A DNA stretch of 64,000 bases from Clostridiales bacterium (GCA_017509245.1 JAFWQC010000012.1:1-64000); one strand, 5' to 3'; shown: positions 42,626 to 51,930, counted from the stretch's first letter. Numbers and translations: made by a program. The notes: a model not told the origin generated them from the letters alone.

Positions 42626-44452
42626 TCAGATCTCCTGAGGGAGCTCCAATGTTCTCTCAGCATTAAGTTTTGCACAGAGTTCAACGAACTTGTCGAGAGG
42701 TACACCCTGAAGCTGCTTGTTGGAGCCTCTTACGTTAACGGATACTGTATTCTCGGCTGCTTCCTTATCGCCTACAACGAGGATATAAGGATCCTTCATC
42801 TGCTTGAATCTCTTGATCTTGTCTCTCATGTTGACGTCTGTTAAGTCGGATTCGACTCTTACACCGGCATTTGTGAGAGCTGCAGCAACCTTCTCAGCGT
42901 ACTCGTTGTGCTCAGTTCTGATCGGTACGACTGCTACCTGATAAGGATTGAGCCAGAACGGGAATGCACCCTTGAAGTGCTCTGTGATGATGCCGATGAA
43001 ACGCTCGAAAGAACCGAAGATGGCTCTGTGGATAACGATAGGCATCTTCTGAGCGCCGTCCTTGTCGACATATGTGAGCTCGAAGTTATGAGGGAGCTGG
43101 AAGTCGAGCTGGACAGTACCGCACTGCCACTCACGGCCCAATGCATCCTTGATCTGAAGGTCGATCTTCGGGCCGTAGAACGCGCCGTCGCCTTCGTTGA
43201 TCTCATAGTTGCCGTCACCATACTTCTCGTCGAGAATGGCCTTGAGAGAAGCCTCAGCAGCGTTCCAGGACTCGATGTCACCCATGAAGTCATCAGGTCT
43301 TGTAGAGAACTCAGCTCTGTATGTGATGCCGAATGTCTTGTAGATCTCGTCTGCGATAGCGATTACGTCCTTGATCTCATCCTTGATCTGCTCAGGTGTT
43401 ACGAATGTATGGTCATCGTCCTGACGGAACTCCTGTACTCTGAACAGACCGTTCATCTGGCCTGACTTTTCCTTGCGGTGGAGAACGTCATACTCGCTGT
43501 AACGGATAGGAAGTTCCTTATAGGAGTGCATTGTGCGCTTATAGGACATCATTGCATTAGGGCAGTTCATGGGCTTTGCAGCCATTGTATCTTCCGCATC
43601 TACGGAATACTGCTCAGGTACTTCCTCGCCATTAACTGCGTCTGTAGCGTTGACACCCTTTGTAATGCCGGGAACGATGAACATGTTGTTCTGATAGTGT
43701 GCCCAGTGTCCGGAGATGAGCCAGAGCTTCTTATTGTTGATAAGAGGTGCTGAGATCTCTGTATAGCCGTGCTTACCCTGGATCTCTCTTGAATACTTCA
43801 TGAGTTCCTGGTAAAGGATCCAGCCTCTAGGGAGCCAGTAAGCCATACCCGGAGCTGTCTCACGGAACATAAAGAGGTCAAGAGCTGTACCGATCTTCTT
43901 GTGGTCTCTCTCCTGAGCTTCCTTGAGCCATGCGAGATGTGCCTTGAGTTCATCTTTTGACGGGAACGCGAAAAGATAGATCCTCTGGAGCTGATCTCTC
44001 TTCTCATCACCTCTCCAGTAAGCACCTGATACATTCTTGATCTTGAATGCTGCGCTGAAGAGTTCCTGTGAATTATCTACGTGAGGACCACGGCAAAGAT
44101 CAACGTAGTCATCACCTGTGTAATATATCGAAATAGTCTCGTCTGCAGGCAGATCGATGATAAGTTCAGTCTTGAACTTCTGATCCTTGAAAAGCTCTAA
44201 TGCCTCATCCTTGGAGATGACCTTACGTGTCCAGTCTTCTCTCCTCTTGATGATCTCGTGCATCTTCTCTTCAATTGCAGGGAAATCCTCTTCTGTGACC
44301 GTTCTCGGAAGGACGAAATCATAGTAACATCCGTCTTCGATCTCAGGTCCGATCGCGTACTGTACCTCTTTACCGTAAAGCTCGATAACAGCCTTAGCCA
44401 TTACGTGTGCAAGAGAGTGACGGTACACCTTCAATACTTCTTCTTTTTCCAT
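42626..44452 (-). CDS. thrS: Threonyl-tRNA synthetase without TGS domain
   Basis: 608 residues. The protein begins directly with the editing domain (RHSLAHVMAKAV, and DLCRGPH around 115-121, holding the zinc-like H..H and C..H set). It continues with the class II catalytic core: KPMNCPNAMM (zinc Cys), motif 2 QMNGLFRVQEFRQDDDH, motif 3 HRAIFGSFERFIGI, and the anticodon-binding domain at the end. The usual N-terminal TGS domain (~60 residues) is absent and no in-frame start lies further upstream. No T-box is visible in the short leader, unlike many Firmicute thrS genes. Confidence 0.93.
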   Translation of the reverse strand: MEKEEVLKVYRHSLAHVMAKAVIELYGKEVQYAIGPEIEDGCYYDFVLPRTVTEEDFPAIEEKMHEIIKRREDWTRKVISKDEALELFKDQKFKTELIIDLPADETISIYYTGDDYVDLCRGPHVDNSQELFSAAFKIKNVSGAYWRGDEKRDQLQRIYLFAFPSKDELKAHLAWLKEAQERDHKKIGTALDLFMFRETAPGMAYWLPRGWILYQELMKYSREIQGKHGYTEISAPLINNKKLWLISGHWAHYQNNMFIVPGITKGVNATDAVNGEEVPEQYSVDAEDTMAAKPMNCPNAMMSYKRTMHSYKELPIRYSEYDVLHRKEKSGQMNGLFRVQEFRQDDDHTFVTPEQIKDEIKDVIAIADEIYKTFGITYRAEFSTRPDDFMGDIESWNAAEASLKAILDEKYGDGNYEINEGDGAFYGPKIDLQIKDALGREWQCGTVQLDFQLPHNFELTYVDKDGAQKMPIVIHRAIFGSFERFIGIITEHFKGAFPFWLNPYQVAVVPIRTEHNEYAEKVAAALTNAGVRVESDLTDVNMRDKIKRFKQMKDPYILVVGDKEAAENTVSVNVRGSNKQLQGVPLDKFVELCAKLNAERTLELPQEI

Positions 44453-44597
44453 TGTAAAAATCCTCCTCTAGAGTTTTATGCACAGAACCGCTGTGCAGAT
44501 AGATGAAGATTGTATCACAAATATAAGAAAAATGCAGATTTAATATATTCACGCGAAAATATAGGCTCACGCCGGGAAGCAAACATTTGTTCTGAAT

Positions 44598-44630
44598 CAA
44601 AAAGCCCTCCCGTTCATTACGGGAAGGCTC
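44598..44630 (-). terminator. Intrinsic terminator of tRNA-Ser
   Basis: AGCCTTCCCG / CGGGAGGGCT (44629-44620 with 44612-44603), then TTTTTG on the minus strand, 15 bases after the tRNA. Confidence 0.85.
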
Positions 44631-44643
44631 TTGGTTCTTTTGG

Positions 44644-44729
44644 CGGAGCCGGTGGGATTCGAACCCACGTGACCGTGAAGTCAAACGGTTTTCAAGACCG
44701 CCTCGTTATGACCGCTTCGATACAGCTCC
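44644..44729 (-). tRNA. tRNA-Ser (anticodon TGA)
   Basis: 86 nt with the long variable arm of a class II tRNA. Acceptor stem GGAGCTG / CGGCTCC (with one G-T pair at the inner end), anticodon loop CTTGAAA (TGA), and T-arm GTGGGTTCGAATCCCAC. CCA is not encoded. Confidence 0.93.
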
Positions 44730-44762
44730 ATACCTAAAGGCACTTAAGTATACAAAAATAGA

Positions 44763-44844
44763 GTGGAGAAGTCAACAATCTCAGTGCTTCAAACAGTAAT
44801 TCCCTGACGGGAATTAACTCGCCTGAGAGTGTTGACTTCTCCAC
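44763..44844. repeat. Nested palindrome between parB and tRNA-Ser
   Basis: Outer arms GTGGAGAAGTCAACA (44763-44777) and TGTTGACTTCTCCAC (44830-44844) are a perfect 15-bp inverted repeat. Inside are CTCAG / CTGAG and AATTCCC-TGAC-GGGAATT (44798-44815). The inner core is flanked by CAGT and AACT, as in the hairpin beside tRNA-Arg. Confidence 0.75.
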
Positions 44845-44861
44845 GGCTTCCGTCGGTATTT

Positions 44862-45953
44862 TTACTCGCCGCAGAGGAATTCGATCAGTCTGTCGAGGTC
44901 CACATTATCCTTATAGTCGATAACGATACGGCCACGGCCTGTGGCGTTATCTAGGACCTTGATCTTAACCTTTGCGCCGAGCTGCTTCTTGAGCTTTGTC
45001 TCAACTTCCTTTGTGCTCAGTGTGAGCCGGATGTCAGGCTGCTCGATGACCTGCTTCTTTGCCGGGTTATCCTGTGCTTCAAGATACTTCTTTACGAGAG
45101 CTTCAGCCTGACGGACGTTCAGATCCCTGGTTATGATAATATCAGCCACCTTGCGCTGATCGTCCTTTTCCTTAAGACCAAGGATAGCCTTTGCATGACC
45201 TTCAGAGAGGTCTCCGCGGCTTACGAAATCCTGAAGTGATTCATCAAGGTTAAGGATACGGATGGTGTTAGCAATAGTTGCTCTGGGTTTTCCAAGCTTC
45301 TTAGCGAGCTGCTCCTGAGTGAGTTTGTGTGTCCTTAAGAGATTCTGCATTGCTGCAGCTTCTTCTATGGGATTCAGGTCTTCTCTCTGGATGTTCTCGA
45401 TCAGGGCCTGAGCCATAGTCTCTTTGTCTGAGAGATCCCTTACGATAGCGGGAATTACGGAAAGACCTGCAATCCTTGCTGCTCTCCAGCGGCGCTCACC
45501 AGCTACGATCCTGTAGCCGTCGCCCTTGCGCTGAACGATGATGGGCTGGATAACACCATTTTCTTCGATTGAGGAAGCAAGCTCATTTAAGGCTTCATCA
45601 TTGAAGTTCTTTCTGGGCTGGCCATTGTTGGGAGAGATATCGTTGATCTTAAGATCTACGACGGAGTCTCTCTTGTTCTCGGGAATGCCCTCAGATGAGA
45701 GGAGCGCACCAAGGCCTCTGCCCATAGCTTTGCTCTCTGAGATAGTCTTAACGCTTGATATGGGACGTGCACTTGTAGTCTTCACGGGAGTTTTCTTTGC
45801 AGGTGCTTCAAGGGCAGGCTTCTTCATCGGAGCCTTCTTCGCTGTTACTTTTACAGGTGCCTTTTTAGCGGGAACGCTTTTCTTAACATTTGCAGGCTTA
45901 GCAGCTGATTTCTTAGCTGCGGTTGCTTTTGCTGATTTCTTTACGTTTGCCAT
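44862..45953 (-). CDS. parB: Chromosome partition protein ParB (Spo0J) with histone-H1-like N-terminal tail
   Basis: 363 residues. Residues 1-76 are a Lys/Ala/Pro-rich tail (about 20 lysines, repeated AKKAP, VKKS, PAKK units). After that the normal ParB start MGRGLGALL is followed by the CTP-binding ParB/Srx domain (GQPRKNF, GVIQPIIV, GERRWRAA, ENIQREDLNPIEEA) and the helix-turn-helix KLTQEQLAKKLGKPRATIANTIRIL. It binds the parS sites at 46816 and 46873 and spreads by CTP-dependent clamping. A start at Met77 has only a weak ribosome binding site, so the tail is probably translated. It is 12 bases after parA. Confidence 0.93.
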   Translation of the reverse strand: MANVKKSAKATAAKKSAAKPANVKKSVPAKKAPVKVTAKKAPMKKPALEAPAKKTPVKTTSARPISSVKTISESKAMGRGLGALLSSEGIPENKRDSVVDLKINDISPNNGQPRKNFNDEALNELASSIEENGVIQPIIVQRKGDGYRIVAGERRWRAARIAGLSVIPAIVRDLSDKETMAQALIENIQREDLNPIEEAAAMQNLLRTHKLTQEQLAKKLGKPRATIANTIRILNLDESLQDFVSRGDLSEGHAKAILGLKEKDDQRKVADIIITRDLNVRQAEALVKKYLEAQDNPAKKQVIEQPDIRLTLSTKEVETKLKKQLGAKVKIKVLDNATGRGRIVIDYKDNVDLDRLIEFLCGE

Positions 45954-45965
45954 ATCTGAATCTCC

Positions 45966-46727
45966 TTATGCTCTCTTGATCACTTCTTTTGCCAAAGCCT
46001 CATAAGCCTTGGAACCCTTGGAATTCTTATCATAGTCGCAGATTGCAAGGCCGTGGCTCGGAGCCTCTGCAAGCCTTACGTTTCTGGGGATTACGGTCTT
46101 AAAGACTTTACCGCCGAAATACTTATCTGTCTCTTCCTTTACCTGTCTGGACAGCTGTGTTCTCATGTTGAACATCGTAAGCACAACACCCAGTATCTCA
46201 AGGTTCGGATTGAGTTTTTTCTGTACGATATTGATCGTATCCATGAGCTGGGAAAGTCCTTCAAGCGCATAGTATTCGCCCTGGATGGGGATTATCAGTC
46301 TGTCTGCTGCGGTAAGCGCATTGATGGTCAAAAGGCCCAGTGACGGCGGGCTGTCAAGGATAATGAAATCATATGTGCCCATTACCGGTTCGATCGCATT
46401 TTTAAGAATCTGCTCTCTGGAGATCACGGTGACAAGCTCGACTTCCGCTCCTGCAAGATTGATATTGGTAGGGCAGATGTCTACGTTTTCCGCATTTGTC
46501 TCATAGATGACCTCTGAAATCGGTGTCTCGTTGATGAGAACATCGTATACGGTCTGCTCCAGTTCGCGCTTATCGATCCCCAAACCGCTGGTGGCGTTCG
46601 CCTGAGGGTCCATATCTATAAGCAGTACTTTTTTCTTTCTTTTTCCAAGGAAAGCTGCCAGATTTACCGCGGTTGTAGTCTTTCCGACGCCGCCCTTCTG
46701 GTTTACAAGTGCAATTACTGTCGCCAT
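45966..46727 (-). CDS. parA: Chromosome partition ATPase ParA (Soj)
   Basis: 253 residues, the length of chromosomal ParA proteins without an N-terminal helix-turn-helix. Deviant Walker A is KGGVGKTT (about 10-17), Walker B IILDSPPSLG, and LLIDMDPQANATSG is the A' motif. It forms DNA-bound ATP dimers that move ParB-parS complexes and in Firmicutes also control DnaA. ATG 46727 has AAAGGAGAC upstream. Confidence 0.95.
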   Translation of the reverse strand: MATVIALVNQKGGVGKTTTAVNLAAFLGKRKKKVLLIDMDPQANATSGLGIDKRELEQTVYDVLINETPISEVIYETNAENVDICPTNINLAGAEVELVTVISREQILKNAIEPVMGTYDFIILDSPPSLGLLTINALTAADRLIIPIQGEYYALEGLSQLMDTINIVQKKLNPNLEILGVVLTMFNMRTQLSRQVKEETDKYFGGKVFKTVIPRNVRLAEAPSHGLAICDYDKNSKGSKAYEALAKEVIKRA

Positions 46728-46815
46728 ATGTGTCTCCTTTTAATAAATATCCTATTAGTCATATGCTAATTCTAACATTGTAATTCCGAATATAATATGT
46801 CAACTTTAATACAAA

Positions 46816-46831
46816 TGTTCCACGTGGAACA
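46816..46831. promoter_or_regulatory. parS centromere site 1
   Basis: TGTTCCACGTGGAACA, the 16-bp palindromic ParB binding site, between gyrB and parA. Confidence 0.97.
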
Positions 46832-46872
46832 TTTCCGTATTCATCGAAATGCAGATTTTCATAAATAACCAT

Positions 46873-46888
46873 TGTTCCACGTGGAACA
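46873..46888. promoter_or_regulatory. parS centromere site 2
   Basis: A second identical TGTTCCACGTGGAACA, 57 bases from the first. Confidence 0.97.
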
Positions 46889-46904
46889 ATCTGCCGGAGA
46901 ACAA

Positions 46905-46930
46905 TAAAAACGGGTGCCGAAGCACCCGTT
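46905..46930 (-). terminator. Intrinsic terminator of gyrB
   Basis: AACGGGTGC-TTCG-GCACCCGTT with a stable TTCG loop, followed by TTTATTG on the minus strand, about 28 bases past the gyrB stop. Confidence 0.85.
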
Positions 46931-46957
46931 TATCACGCAATCTTTTGTATATAACTA

Positions 46958-49096
46958 TCAGTTGTCGATGTTGGCGAGCTTCGCGTTCTCCTGGATAAAT
47001 TCCTTACGGGGCTCAACCTGATCACCCATCAGGAGATTGAATGTCTCGTCTGCCTCCTGTGCATCCTTGAGCGTAACCCGTAAGAGTTTTCTTGTTACAG
47101 GATTCATTGTTGTGTCCCAAAGCTGCTCAGAACTCATCTCACCCAGACCCTTGAATCGCTGGATAAGAGGGTTCTCCCATTTATGTTCAGCTTTGATCTG
47201 TTCGATTTCTTTGTCGTCATAAGCATAATAAGCTTCATCACCCTTATAGACCTTGTAGAGCGGCGGGCAGGCAATATAAACATATCCGCCTTCTACGAGA
47301 GGTTTCAGATATCTGAAGAAGAATGTAAGAAGGAGTGTTCTGATGTGGGAGCCGTCGACATCGGCATCGGCCATGATGATTACCTTATGATATCTGAGCT
47401 TTGTCTCATCAAACTCATCACCGATTCCTGCGCCCAGAGCCATAACGACAGGCTGGAGCTTCTCGTTGGAATAAACCTTGTCGATCCTTGCCTTCTCTAC
47501 GTTGAGCATCTTACCCCAGAGAGGGAGGATAGCCTGATATTTACGCTCTCTGCCCTGCTTAGCAGATCCGCCTGCGGAGTCACCCTCAACGATGAAGATC
47601 TCGCAGAACTCTGCCTCGTCACTCTGGCAGTCAGCAAGCTTTCCGGGCAATGCGTTATTCTCAAATACTGTCTTTCTTCTTGTAAGTTCTCTTGCTCTCT
47701 TTGCAGCATCTCTTGCTCTGGAAGCAGAAAGACACTTATCCATGATGAGCTTCGCAATATCAGGATGCTCTTCAAGATATATCTCGAGCTTCTCATAAAC
47801 TGCGCTGTCTACCATCGGCCTGATCTCGGCATTTCCGAGCTTACTCTTCGTCTGACCTTCAAACTGAGGATCAGGAAGCTTAACGGAAATTATCGCTGCA
47901 AGACCTTCTCTGGTATCTTCACCCTGGAGTTTTACGTCGCCGTCCTTAATATACTTATACTTCTTTGCATAATCATTGATAGCTCTTGTCATGGCTGCAC
48001 GGAAGCCTACAAGGTGCGTGCCGCCTTCAGGTGTTGCAATGTTATTTGCATATGTATAAACAGTTTCCTGATATGAGTCATTGTACTGGAGCGCGATCTC
48101 AACGAAGTTATCTCCCTGCTTTGTTGCAAAGTAAATGGGAGGTGTATTGATCGCTTCCTTATGTCTGTTCAGATACTCAACGAATGAGATGATTCCGCCG
48201 TCATAATGAAGGTGTTTCTTAACAGGCTCAGCACCTCTGTTATCGCAAAGATCAATGGTTACTTCCTTATTAAGGAATGCCATTTCACGGTAACGTGTGA
48301 TCATTGAATCGAAGTCAAAAACTATATCAGGGAAGATGGAATTATCCGGAATAAAATTGGTCTTCGTACCGGTATCATCCTTATCGCATGTACCTACTAC
48401 ATGAAGCGGAACTGTTGTCTTACCCTTCTCAAATTCGATCTCGTAGATATTGCCTTCACGGCGTACCTGGACCTTCATGTGATCTGCCAGAGCATTAACT
48501 ACGGAAGCACCTACGCCGTGCAGACCGCCAGAAATACTGTATGCTCCGCCGCCGAATTTACCGCCTGCGTGAAGCACCGTATGGACGACTTCAACTGTAG
48601 GAATACCAAGCTTAGGATGGTTTCCGACAGGAATTCCGGAACCGTTATCAGTAACAGTAACAGAACCGTCTTTTTCAAGTACAACATCGATAGTATCGCA
48701 GCGTCCCGCAAGAGCTTCATCAACTGAATTTGCAACGATCTCATAGATAAGGTGGTGAAGACCTCTTAATGTCGTATCACCAATATACATACCCGGACGT
48801 TTTCTGACTGCTTCAAGACCTTCCAGGACCTGAATGTCATCTTCGCTGTATTCGCTGCTGTTGGATGTATCAAAGCTGTCCTGGTCTCCCTCTGCAGCAA
48901 GGACGTCAGCCATGGATTCTTCCTTGAAGTCCTCGGTCAAAGCTCTGGGGTTCTCAGCCAGGTTCTTGAGTTCGTCATCATCACCCTCTTCGACCGGTTG
49001 GAAGTAAAGGTCGACCGCGCCGGAAGGGCGGGAAGAGGGCTCGGCAGGAGCGGAATTCTCCTCAAAATTGTAATTTTTCTCGTCGTTTTCCTTCAT
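46958..49096 (-). CDS. gyrB: DNA gyrase subunit B with acidic N-terminal extension
   Basis: 712 residues. The usual GyrB start (IQVLEGLEAVRKRPGMYIGD) begins only at residue 88, so there is an extension of about 75 acidic, probably disordered residues. GHKL ATPase marks are ANSVDEALAG, DNGSGIPV and GGLHGVGASVVNAL; the TOPRIM domain has EGDSAGGSAKQGR and MADADVDGSHI; and the C-terminus has QRFKGLGEMS. With GyrA it introduces negative supercoils. gyrA does not follow it here; parA-parB do, after two parS sites. TAGGAG precedes the start at 49096; Met62 is an alternative start. Confidence 0.95.
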   Translation of the reverse strand: MKENDEKNYNFEENSAPAEPSSRPSGAVDLYFQPVEEGDDDELKNLAENPRALTEDFKEESMADVLAAEGDQDSFDTSNSSEYSEDDIQVLEGLEAVRKRPGMYIGDTTLRGLHHLIYEIVANSVDEALAGRCDTIDVVLEKDGSVTVTDNGSGIPVGNHPKLGIPTVEVVHTVLHAGGKFGGGAYSISGGLHGVGASVVNALADHMKVQVRREGNIYEIEFEKGKTTVPLHVVGTCDKDDTGTKTNFIPDNSIFPDIVFDFDSMITRYREMAFLNKEVTIDLCDNRGAEPVKKHLHYDGGIISFVEYLNRHKEAINTPPIYFATKQGDNFVEIALQYNDSYQETVYTYANNIATPEGGTHLVGFRAAMTRAINDYAKKYKYIKDGDVKLQGEDTREGLAAIISVKLPDPQFEGQTKSKLGNAEIRPMVDSAVYEKLEIYLEEHPDIAKLIMDKCLSASRARDAAKRARELTRRKTVFENNALPGKLADCQSDEAEFCEIFIVEGDSAGGSAKQGRERKYQAILPLWGKMLNVEKARIDKVYSNEKLQPVVMALGAGIGDEFDETKLRYHKVIIMADADVDGSHIRTLLLTFFFRYLKPLVEGGYVYIACPPLYKVYKGDEAYYAYDDKEIEQIKAEHKWENPLIQRFKGLGEMSSEQLWDTTMNPVTRKLLRVTLKDAQEADETFNLLMGDQVEPRKEFIQENAKLANIDN

Positions 49097-49180
49097 AGAT
49101 CGTAAAAACTCCTATTCTTGGCAGTAAATCCCGCAAATGCCCGGAAATACTGCATTTATAACACTGTTAACCGTGTGTTC

Positions 49181-49432
49181 TCAGAAGGATTCCTGCGACA
49201 TCAGTCTGTTTAATAACAGATTTGATGACAGTGAGCAAACATATGTTTTATCATCAGTTATCACCAATGTCTTTGGTATGTCTTCCGTCACATACTGCAG
49301 CCTTCCCTGATCGTCTTCACTGTTGATGAAATCCGCAACATCCTTCTGGGAAGGGAGAACGGTCTCAAGATTGACAATCGCAGTAACCGAAGATTTAAGA
49401 ACCGAAAGATCATTGCCGATGTGGATAAACAC
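49181..49432 (-). CDS. remB: RemB-like extracellular matrix regulator (DUF370 / YaaB)
   Basis: 83 residues with GTG start at 49432 (GGAGG nine bases upstream). The start MFIHIGNDLSVLKSSVTAIVN and the tail TYVCSLSSNLLLNRL fit the small YaaB/RemB family, encoded between recF and gyrB in Bacillus and many Clostridia. RemB is linked to biofilm matrix expression in Bacillus; here the role is inferred from synteny and sequence. Confidence 0.88.
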   Translation of the reverse strand: MFIHIGNDLSVLKSSVTAIVNLETVLPSQKDVADFINSEDDQGRLQYVTEDIPKTLVITDDKTYVCSLSSNLLLNRLMSQESF

Positions 49433-49564
49433 GTCTAAAAGCCTCCAGGAATGCTCTGAACCTTCTACTAACTAATAAATTATAACATAAAGAAGGGAAA
49501 TAATATGTTTATTATAATATAAGAATGAGGCAAAAATGCCCGCTTTTTAGCGCAATTTGTCCTA

Positions 49565-50815
49565 TTAGCGGACTTCTTTGATGATATTACCGCCGTTTAC
49601 GCAATAGAATTCAGCTTTATCGAAGCCTCCCATAACGTCTATTTCTTCGCCTATCATGTTCTTGTCTGTGCATGTGATGAAGATCTGGGCGTCTTTCATG
49701 GCCGATACGAGGCTCATTCTCCTGGTCTTATCAAGTTCAGAGAATACGTCATCAAGGATCAATACCGGGGTAGAGGAGACAAACATCTTGATTATCTCAA
49801 GCTCGGAAAGCTTAAGAGCCAGCGCAGCCGTCCTCTGCTGGCCCTGTGAGGAGAAATTCTTCATTACAAGATCATCCAGTTTGATCACGAGATCATCCCT
49901 GTGAATGCCTATGGATGAAATGTGCTTATCTATGTCGTAATTCCTGACCGATTTGAGCTTCGCAAGGACCAGATCAGAGATAATACCCTTAATTCGCCCG
50001 TAATCGCCCTCTGAGAGGCCTTTACTCATATACTCGTCATATTTACTGTTTTTAGTCAGAAACGTTTCCAGGGCCCCTACAACGCCAAATATGGTACTGT
50101 ACTCGATAGAGAGGTTTTCTTTGCCTCCGGAAATGCTGCTGTGATGCTTTGAAGCAATGCCGGAAATCAGCTTAGCAAACCTGTATCTCTTAAGGATTAT
50201 CTCTGCTGATAGTTCTGCCAGGGAATAATCCCAGAAATTCAGCTGCTCATCAATAATATCCGGCATGTTATCCGAAGACTTGATGCTCTTAAGAAGGGCA
50301 TTTTTCTGTGCAAGGAGCCTGCTGTAGTTGCTCAAAAGATTGAAATAAGAAGGTGAGATCTTGGATATCAGTGTATTGAGGAACTTACGGCGGTAGGAGG
50401 GTGCGTTTTTGACGATATTAAGGTCCTCGGGAGCGAAAATAACAATGTTACAAACGCCTATATATTCAGAGATTTTGTCCACCGGAGCATTATCTCTTAT
50501 AAGGATCCTTCCGGCCCTGCCGTTTTTGCTTAAAGAAGACTTTTCGCTGTAATAGCATGATGATAGAGAAGGTGTTGAACCGTCATCATCCGTAAGATCC
50601 AGACTTACTTTATATTCATTCTCACCGAACTTTATGAGGTCCAAATCCTTGCTCGTTCTGTGTGAAGTAATACCTGAAGCAACATATACACCTTCTACAA
50701 GATTAGTCTTTCCCTGGGCATTGTCACCATAGAAGATATTAACAGAAGGCCCGACATCCAGATCGAGCCTTCCGTAATTTCTGAAATTTTCTAAATGTAT
50801 GCTTCTTATGAACAT
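49565..50815 (-). CDS. recF: DNA replication and repair protein RecF
   Basis: 416 residues, slightly longer than usual (~365-375). Walker A is GDNAQGKTNLVEG (about 30-42), the SMC-like signature SSQGQQRTAALALKL, and Walker B PVLILDDVFSELD. It loads RecA at gaps. The start ATG overlaps the dnaN stop (TAATG), so translation is coupled. The S4-domain gene often found between dnaN and recF is absent. Confidence 0.93.
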   Translation of the reverse strand: MFIRSIHLENFRNYGRLDLDVGPSVNIFYGDNAQGKTNLVEGVYVASGITSHRTSKDLDLIKFGENEYKVSLDLTDDDGSTPSLSSCYYSEKSSLSKNGRAGRILIRDNAPVDKISEYIGVCNIVIFAPEDLNIVKNAPSYRRKFLNTLISKISPSYFNLLSNYSRLLAQKNALLKSIKSSDNMPDIIDEQLNFWDYSLAELSAEIILKRYRFAKLISGIASKHHSSISGGKENLSIEYSTIFGVVGALETFLTKNSKYDEYMSKGLSEGDYGRIKGIISDLVLAKLKSVRNYDIDKHISSIGIHRDDLVIKLDDLVMKNFSSQGQQRTAALALKLSELEIIKMFVSSTPVLILDDVFSELDKTRRMSLVSAMKDAQIFITCTDKNMIGEEIDVMGGFDKAEFYCVNGGNIIKEVR

Positions 50816-51930
50816 TATCTTCTGATAGGAAGAATGAGATAAATGTACTTGTCACCTTCAACAGGCTTGATAATGCAAGGTCCCTGACCGCCGTTTACTT
50901 CAACTCTGATAGTATCATCTTCAATATTCTTAAGAACGTCGATAACATATCTTGAATTGAAATCAACATCGATAAGATCGCCTTCGAGGCTGATATCGAT
51001 ATTCTCCTGGAGATTACCTCTTGCTGAAGTAGCCTGAACAGTAAGCTCTGAAGGATTATTGCTTAAGAATCTTACAGGACACTTGCGGTCATCAGTCATA
51101 ATGATCAGTGAAGCTCTGTCAACAGCATCAAGGAACTGCTTGCGGTTGATAGTAATAACTGTCTTGGGATTCTTAGCTATGATCGAATCGAAATTAATGA
51201 ACTGGCCTTCGATAAGGCGTGAGATCATTCTTACGTTGCCGATATCGAATAAGAGATTCTGCATTGATGTATAGATATTGATCTCCGCATCCTCATCATC
51301 GCTTAAGATCTTGCTCATCTCTGTAAGAGCCTTACCGGGAACGATATAGTTGATCTTAGGGAAGTCGCTGCCCATGTCCTCACGGTTGATAGCCATTCTG
51401 AATCCGTCGATTGAAACAACTGAAAGAACAGAACCGTCACTTACAACATTACTTCCTGTAAGAACAGGACGTGAATTATCTCTTGATACGGCAAAGATCG
51501 TATGATTGATCATGTTCTTAAGGATCTTCTGACCCATAACGATCTTCTCTGCCTCATTCTCTTCGATCTCAGGGATCTTCGGGAAAGGTTCCGGATCAAG
51601 ACCTGCGATCTTGAATTCAGCCTGACCGCATCTGATCGTTGTCTGGAAATTGGAATCTGAAATAATATCAACTTCCGGTTCAGGAAGCTTTCTGATAATG
51701 TCACCGAAGAATTTTGAATCAATTACTACGGCACCCTTTTCCGTAACATTTGCTTCAACATCAGCCTCGATACCTGTCTGAAGGTCGTAGCCTGTAAGCT
51801 TTATCTTATTATCATCTGATGCTTCTATAAGGATTCCGTTAAGGATATTAACTGTGCTGTTAGCAGTAACTGCTCTCTGAACTATGGATACGTTATTGAC
51901 CAAGTCATCTCTGCTGCATGTAAACTTCAT
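50815..51930 (-). CDS. dnaN: DNA polymerase III beta sliding clamp
   Basis: 371 residues from ATG 51930; the frame extends to 51969, but the family N-terminus is MKFTCSRDDL. Three clamp domains are recognisable by MKFTCSRDDLVNNVSIVQRA, LTGYDLQTGIEADV, RPVLTGSNVVSDG and the C-terminal KYIYLILPIRR, the end of which is the typical partner-binding region. It encircles DNA and tethers polymerase III. It lies downstream of dnaA after 361 bases and upstream of recF. Confidence 0.95.
   Translation of the reverse strand: MKFTCSRDDLVNNVSIVQRAVTANSTVNILNGILIEASDDNKIKLTGYDLQTGIEADVEANVTEKGAVVIDSKFFGDIIRKLPEPEVDIISDSNFQTTIRCGQAEFKIAGLDPEPFPKIPEIEENEAEKIVMGQKILKNMINHTIFAVSRDNSRPVLTGSNVVSDGSVLSVVSIDGFRMAINREDMGSDFPKINYIVPGKALTEMSKILSDDEDAEINIYTSMQNLLFDIGNVRMISRLIEGQFINFDSIIAKNPKTVITINRKQFLDAVDRASLIIMTDDRKCPVRFLSNNPSELTVQATSARGNLQENIDISLEGDLIDVDFNSRYVIDVLKNIEDDTIRVEVNGGQGPCIIKPVEGDKYIYLILPIRR

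Noticed and set aside
44453..44590. T-box leader of thrS
   Set aside because: The leader is under 140 bases, contains only one small hairpin and no GGTGG-type antiterminator bulge.
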